From JBFEUI01 sp041547565 (GTDB lineage: Bacteria; Pseudomonadota; Gammaproteobacteria; Thiohalomonadales; Thiohalomonadaceae), in the NCBI GenBank assembly GCA_041547565.1, contig JBFEUI010000024.1, positions 1 to 31,721 of the forward strand: DNA of 31,721 nucleotides, written 5' to 3'. Position 1 is the first letter of the stretch. Each line of letters starts with the position of its first letter. Both the position numbers and the translations under genes were made by a program. Under the pieces are notes generated by a model. That model had not been told where the DNA came from. It saw only the letters and a program-made list of their open reading frames with translations, and made no database searches. Shown piece after piece: positions 30,109 through 31,721 of this stretch.

Positions 30109-31017
30109 ATGAAGTTTCATCTCTTTTGGCGTCTGGCCCTGGCGGCCTGCCTCGCTTTTCCCGCCCTGGCCTGGAGCAATGTCGGCACGTCGTCTGCCCT
30201 GGCCGAGCTGTACCAGAGGGTGCAGCAGGGACAGCTGCGCAGCGTGTTCGGTGCACCGATCTTTGTCCGCTCCAACGGCGAGGGAGAGCGTCTTGCCGCC
30301 GAGGCCTTTGGACTCGTCGACCACGCCTTTTCCGGGCTTGCCGATGGACTGTCCAGCCCTGCCAACTGGTGCCAGGTGATGCCGCTCAACTTCAACATCA
30401 AGGCCTGTACCTATCACACCGAGGATAATCAGACACGGTTGACCTTCTATGCCGGGCGCAAGTTCTATGAAGCCCCGGATGATGTCTACCAGCTCCATTA
30501 TCGTTACCGCATCATCAGTCGGAGCGATGACTATGTGCACATGCTGCTGAGTGCCGAGGAGGGACCAATGGGCACCCGCGACTACCGCATCGAACTGGAG
30601 GCGATGCCCGCGGGGGAGAAAAGCTTCATACGGATACGCTCCTCCTACCGCTCCAGTTTTATCAGCCGTCTGGCCACCGATGCCTATCTGGCGACACTCG
30701 GCAGGGACAAGGTGGGGTTTAGCGTGACCGGTGACACGGACAGCGGTGAGCCGGTCTATGTCGGCGGTGTGGATGGTGTGATCGAGCGCAATGCCATGCG
30801 TTACTACCTGGCGCTGAAGGCCTTCCTCGATACCACTGGCCTGTCGGCGGATGAGCGTTTCGAGGCACGTATTCGCAGCTGGTTCGATATGAACGAGGCC
30901 CATGCCATCCAGTTGCATGAGCTGGAGCGGGAGGAGTACCTCGATGCCAAGCGCAGGGAGCGGCACAACCAGATAAAACTGCAGCAGCGGTTGGCGGCCA
31001 CGGGAAAGTTGCTATAG
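30109..31017 (+). CDS. Exported protein of unknown function
   Basis: A 302-residue protein with a signal peptide (FWRLALAACLAFPALAWSN, cleavage near residue 23). The mature protein is soluble and mixed alpha/beta, with strand-like stretches (TRLTFYAGRKFYEAP, YQLHYRYRIISRSDDYVHMLLSAEEGPMGTRDYRIELEAMP, SFIRIRSSYRSSF). A helical, charged C-terminal part follows (FEARIRSWFDMNEAHAIQLHELEREEYLDAKRRERHNQIKLQQR). I cannot name a family. It appears monocistronic, with no clear ribosome site before the ATG at 30109. The last eight residues (LAATGKLL) and the TAG stop are encoded by a copy of the 47-bp repeat (30993-31034), so the C-terminus was reshaped by the repeat. Confidence 0.8.
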   Translation: MKFHLFWRLALAACLAFPALAWSNVGTSSALAELYQRVQQGQLRSVFGAPIFVRSNGEGERLAAEAFGLVDHAFSGLADGLSSPANWCQVMPLNFNIKACTYHTEDNQTRLTFYAGRKFYEAPDDVYQLHYRYRIISRSDDYVHMLLSAEEGPMGTRDYRIELEAMPAGEKSFIRIRSSYRSSFISRLATDAYLATLGRDKVGFSVTGDTDSGEPVYVGGVDGVIERNAMRYYLALKAFLDTTGLSADERFEARIRSWFDMNEAHAIQLHELEREEYLDAKRRERHNQIKLQQRLAATGKLL

Positions 31018-31034
31018 GGCGCGCCGTGCGCGCC
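30993..31034 (+). repeat. Fourth copy of the 47-bp repeat unit, overlapping a gene 3' end
   Basis: GGCGGCCACGGGAAAGTTGC, then ATAG and GGCGCGC-CGT-GCGCGCC. The TAG in ATAG (31015-31017) is the stop codon of the exported protein. It is nearly identical to the tandem units at 29833-29974. Confidence 0.75.
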
Positions 31035-31139
31035 GATCACTCCGCTTGATAACAGCGAAAGACCGCCCAATCTCTATGGTTTGAGCGTGCTGGAAATTCC
31101 AGTAACCTGTTTCCTTACAAACCGATTATGTGAACCGTT

Positions 31140-31721
31140 ATGCTGATAGTCATCTCACCTGCCAAGACCCTTGATTACGACACACCGCCGAAGACCAAAA
31201 CCTTTACCATCCCCGATTACCTGGACGACTCGCAGGTATTGATCGACCGGGCGCGCATGTACTCGGCGCTGGATATCGCCGAACTGATGCAGGTGAGCAT
31301 GAAGATTGCCGAGCTGAACTTCGAGCGCTTCGAGCAGTGGCACACGCCGTTCACCCCGGACAACGCCAAGCAGGCTGTGCTGGCGTTCAAGGGCGATGTC
31401 TACACCGGGCTGGATGCCGAGAGCTTCAGCAGCAAGGATTTCACCTTCGCCCAGTCACACCTGCGCATCCTCTCCGGCCTGTACGGCCTGCTGCGGCCGC
31501 TGGACCTGATGCAGCCCTACCGCATGGAGATGGGGCGCAAGATCGACACCGGACGCGGCAAGAACCTGTACGAGTTCTGGGGCGAGACGATCACCGAGGG
31601 GCTGAACCGGCAGCTGAAGAAGCTCAAGTCGCCCTACCTGATCAACCTGGCCTCCACCGAGTATTTCAAGTCGGTCAAGCCGAAGCTGCTCGATGGCGAG
31701 ATCATCACCCCCGAGTTCAAG
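31140..31721 (+). CDS. yaaA: YaaA (UPF0246) peroxide-stress protein, 5' part (3' end outside window)
   Basis: The first 194 codons are present and the frame is open to the right window edge. The N-terminus MLIVISPAKTLDYDTPPKT is the YaaA signature, followed by MQVSMKIAELNFERFEQW, VLAFKGDVYTGLDAESF and HLRILSGLYGLLRPLDLMQPYRMEMG. The E. coli family member is induced by OxyR, protects against peroxide by limiting free iron, and binds DNA. Full length is usually about 255 residues, so roughly a quarter is missing. The ATG is at 31140, with no strong ribosome site, 106 bp after the preceding repeat. Confidence 0.95.
   Translation, partial: MLIVISPAKTLDYDTPPKTKTFTIPDYLDDSQVLIDRARMYSALDIAELMQVSMKIAELNFERFEQWHTPFTPDNAKQAVLAFKGDVYTGLDAESFSSKDFTFAQSHLRILSGLYGLLRPLDLMQPYRMEMGRKIDTGRGKNLYEFWGETITEGLNRQLKKLKSPYLINLASTEYFKSVKPKLLDGEIITPEFK

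Overview
The window reads as chromosomal DNA of a G+C-rich gammaproteobacterium. This rests on gene content: an alpha-2-macroglobulin/PBP1C pair, PhoP/PhoQ-type regulators, YaeQ, ArfB, DUF971, YaaA and pyruvate phosphate dikinase. A free-living or sulfur-oxidiser-like lineage (Chromatiales/Thiotrichales type) is plausible, but that is inference. I see no rRNA, tRNA, prophage, insertion-sequence transposase or CRISPR array. Both ends cut through genes.

Positions 1-15.5 kb are compact and contain none of the repeats described below. In order: the 3' part of a periplasmic alpha-2-macroglobulin gene with pbpC directly behind it; a convergent PepSY-phoP-phoQ operon; two small exported proteins (glycine-zipper and His/Arg-rich); msrB; a divergent operon of a VWA lipoprotein, an ECF sigma factor and a one-pass membrane protein that may be its anti-sigma factor; a bidirectional terminator; a Lys/Ala-rich histone-H1-like gene; and ppdK.

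Positions 15.5-31.7 kb hold ordinary genes with repeat-filled spacers: yaeQ, a DUF302 protein, arfB, a DUF971 protein, an EgtB/FGE-like protein, a periplasmic msrA, a metal-import operon (small CxxC protein, outer-membrane porin, ZnuA-like binding protein, ZnuB-like permease, but no ATPase gene), a TSUP transporter, a second His-rich lipoprotein, a histidine phosphatase, a phosphotransferase, an inositol-monophosphatase/CysQ-like enzyme, a small unknown protein, a TPR protein, a CHMI-like isomerase, an unknown exported protein and the start of yaaA.

The most unusual content is in these spacers. There is a REP-like palindrome with a 5' ATAG tetranucleotide, usually in inverted pairs (REPIN-like, mostly 53 bp with an 11-bp spacer). 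It often lies next to inverted arms of a GTGAAGN heptamer repeat. The elements sit at gene 3' ends so exactly that the TAG inside ATAG is the stop codon of four genes, and a TGA at the other end of the unit stops two more. A second notable signal is a GTTCAG direct repeat with 11-bp period, arranged like a PhoP box, upstream of both His-rich protein genes. This ties them tentatively to the PhoP/PhoQ genes in the same window.
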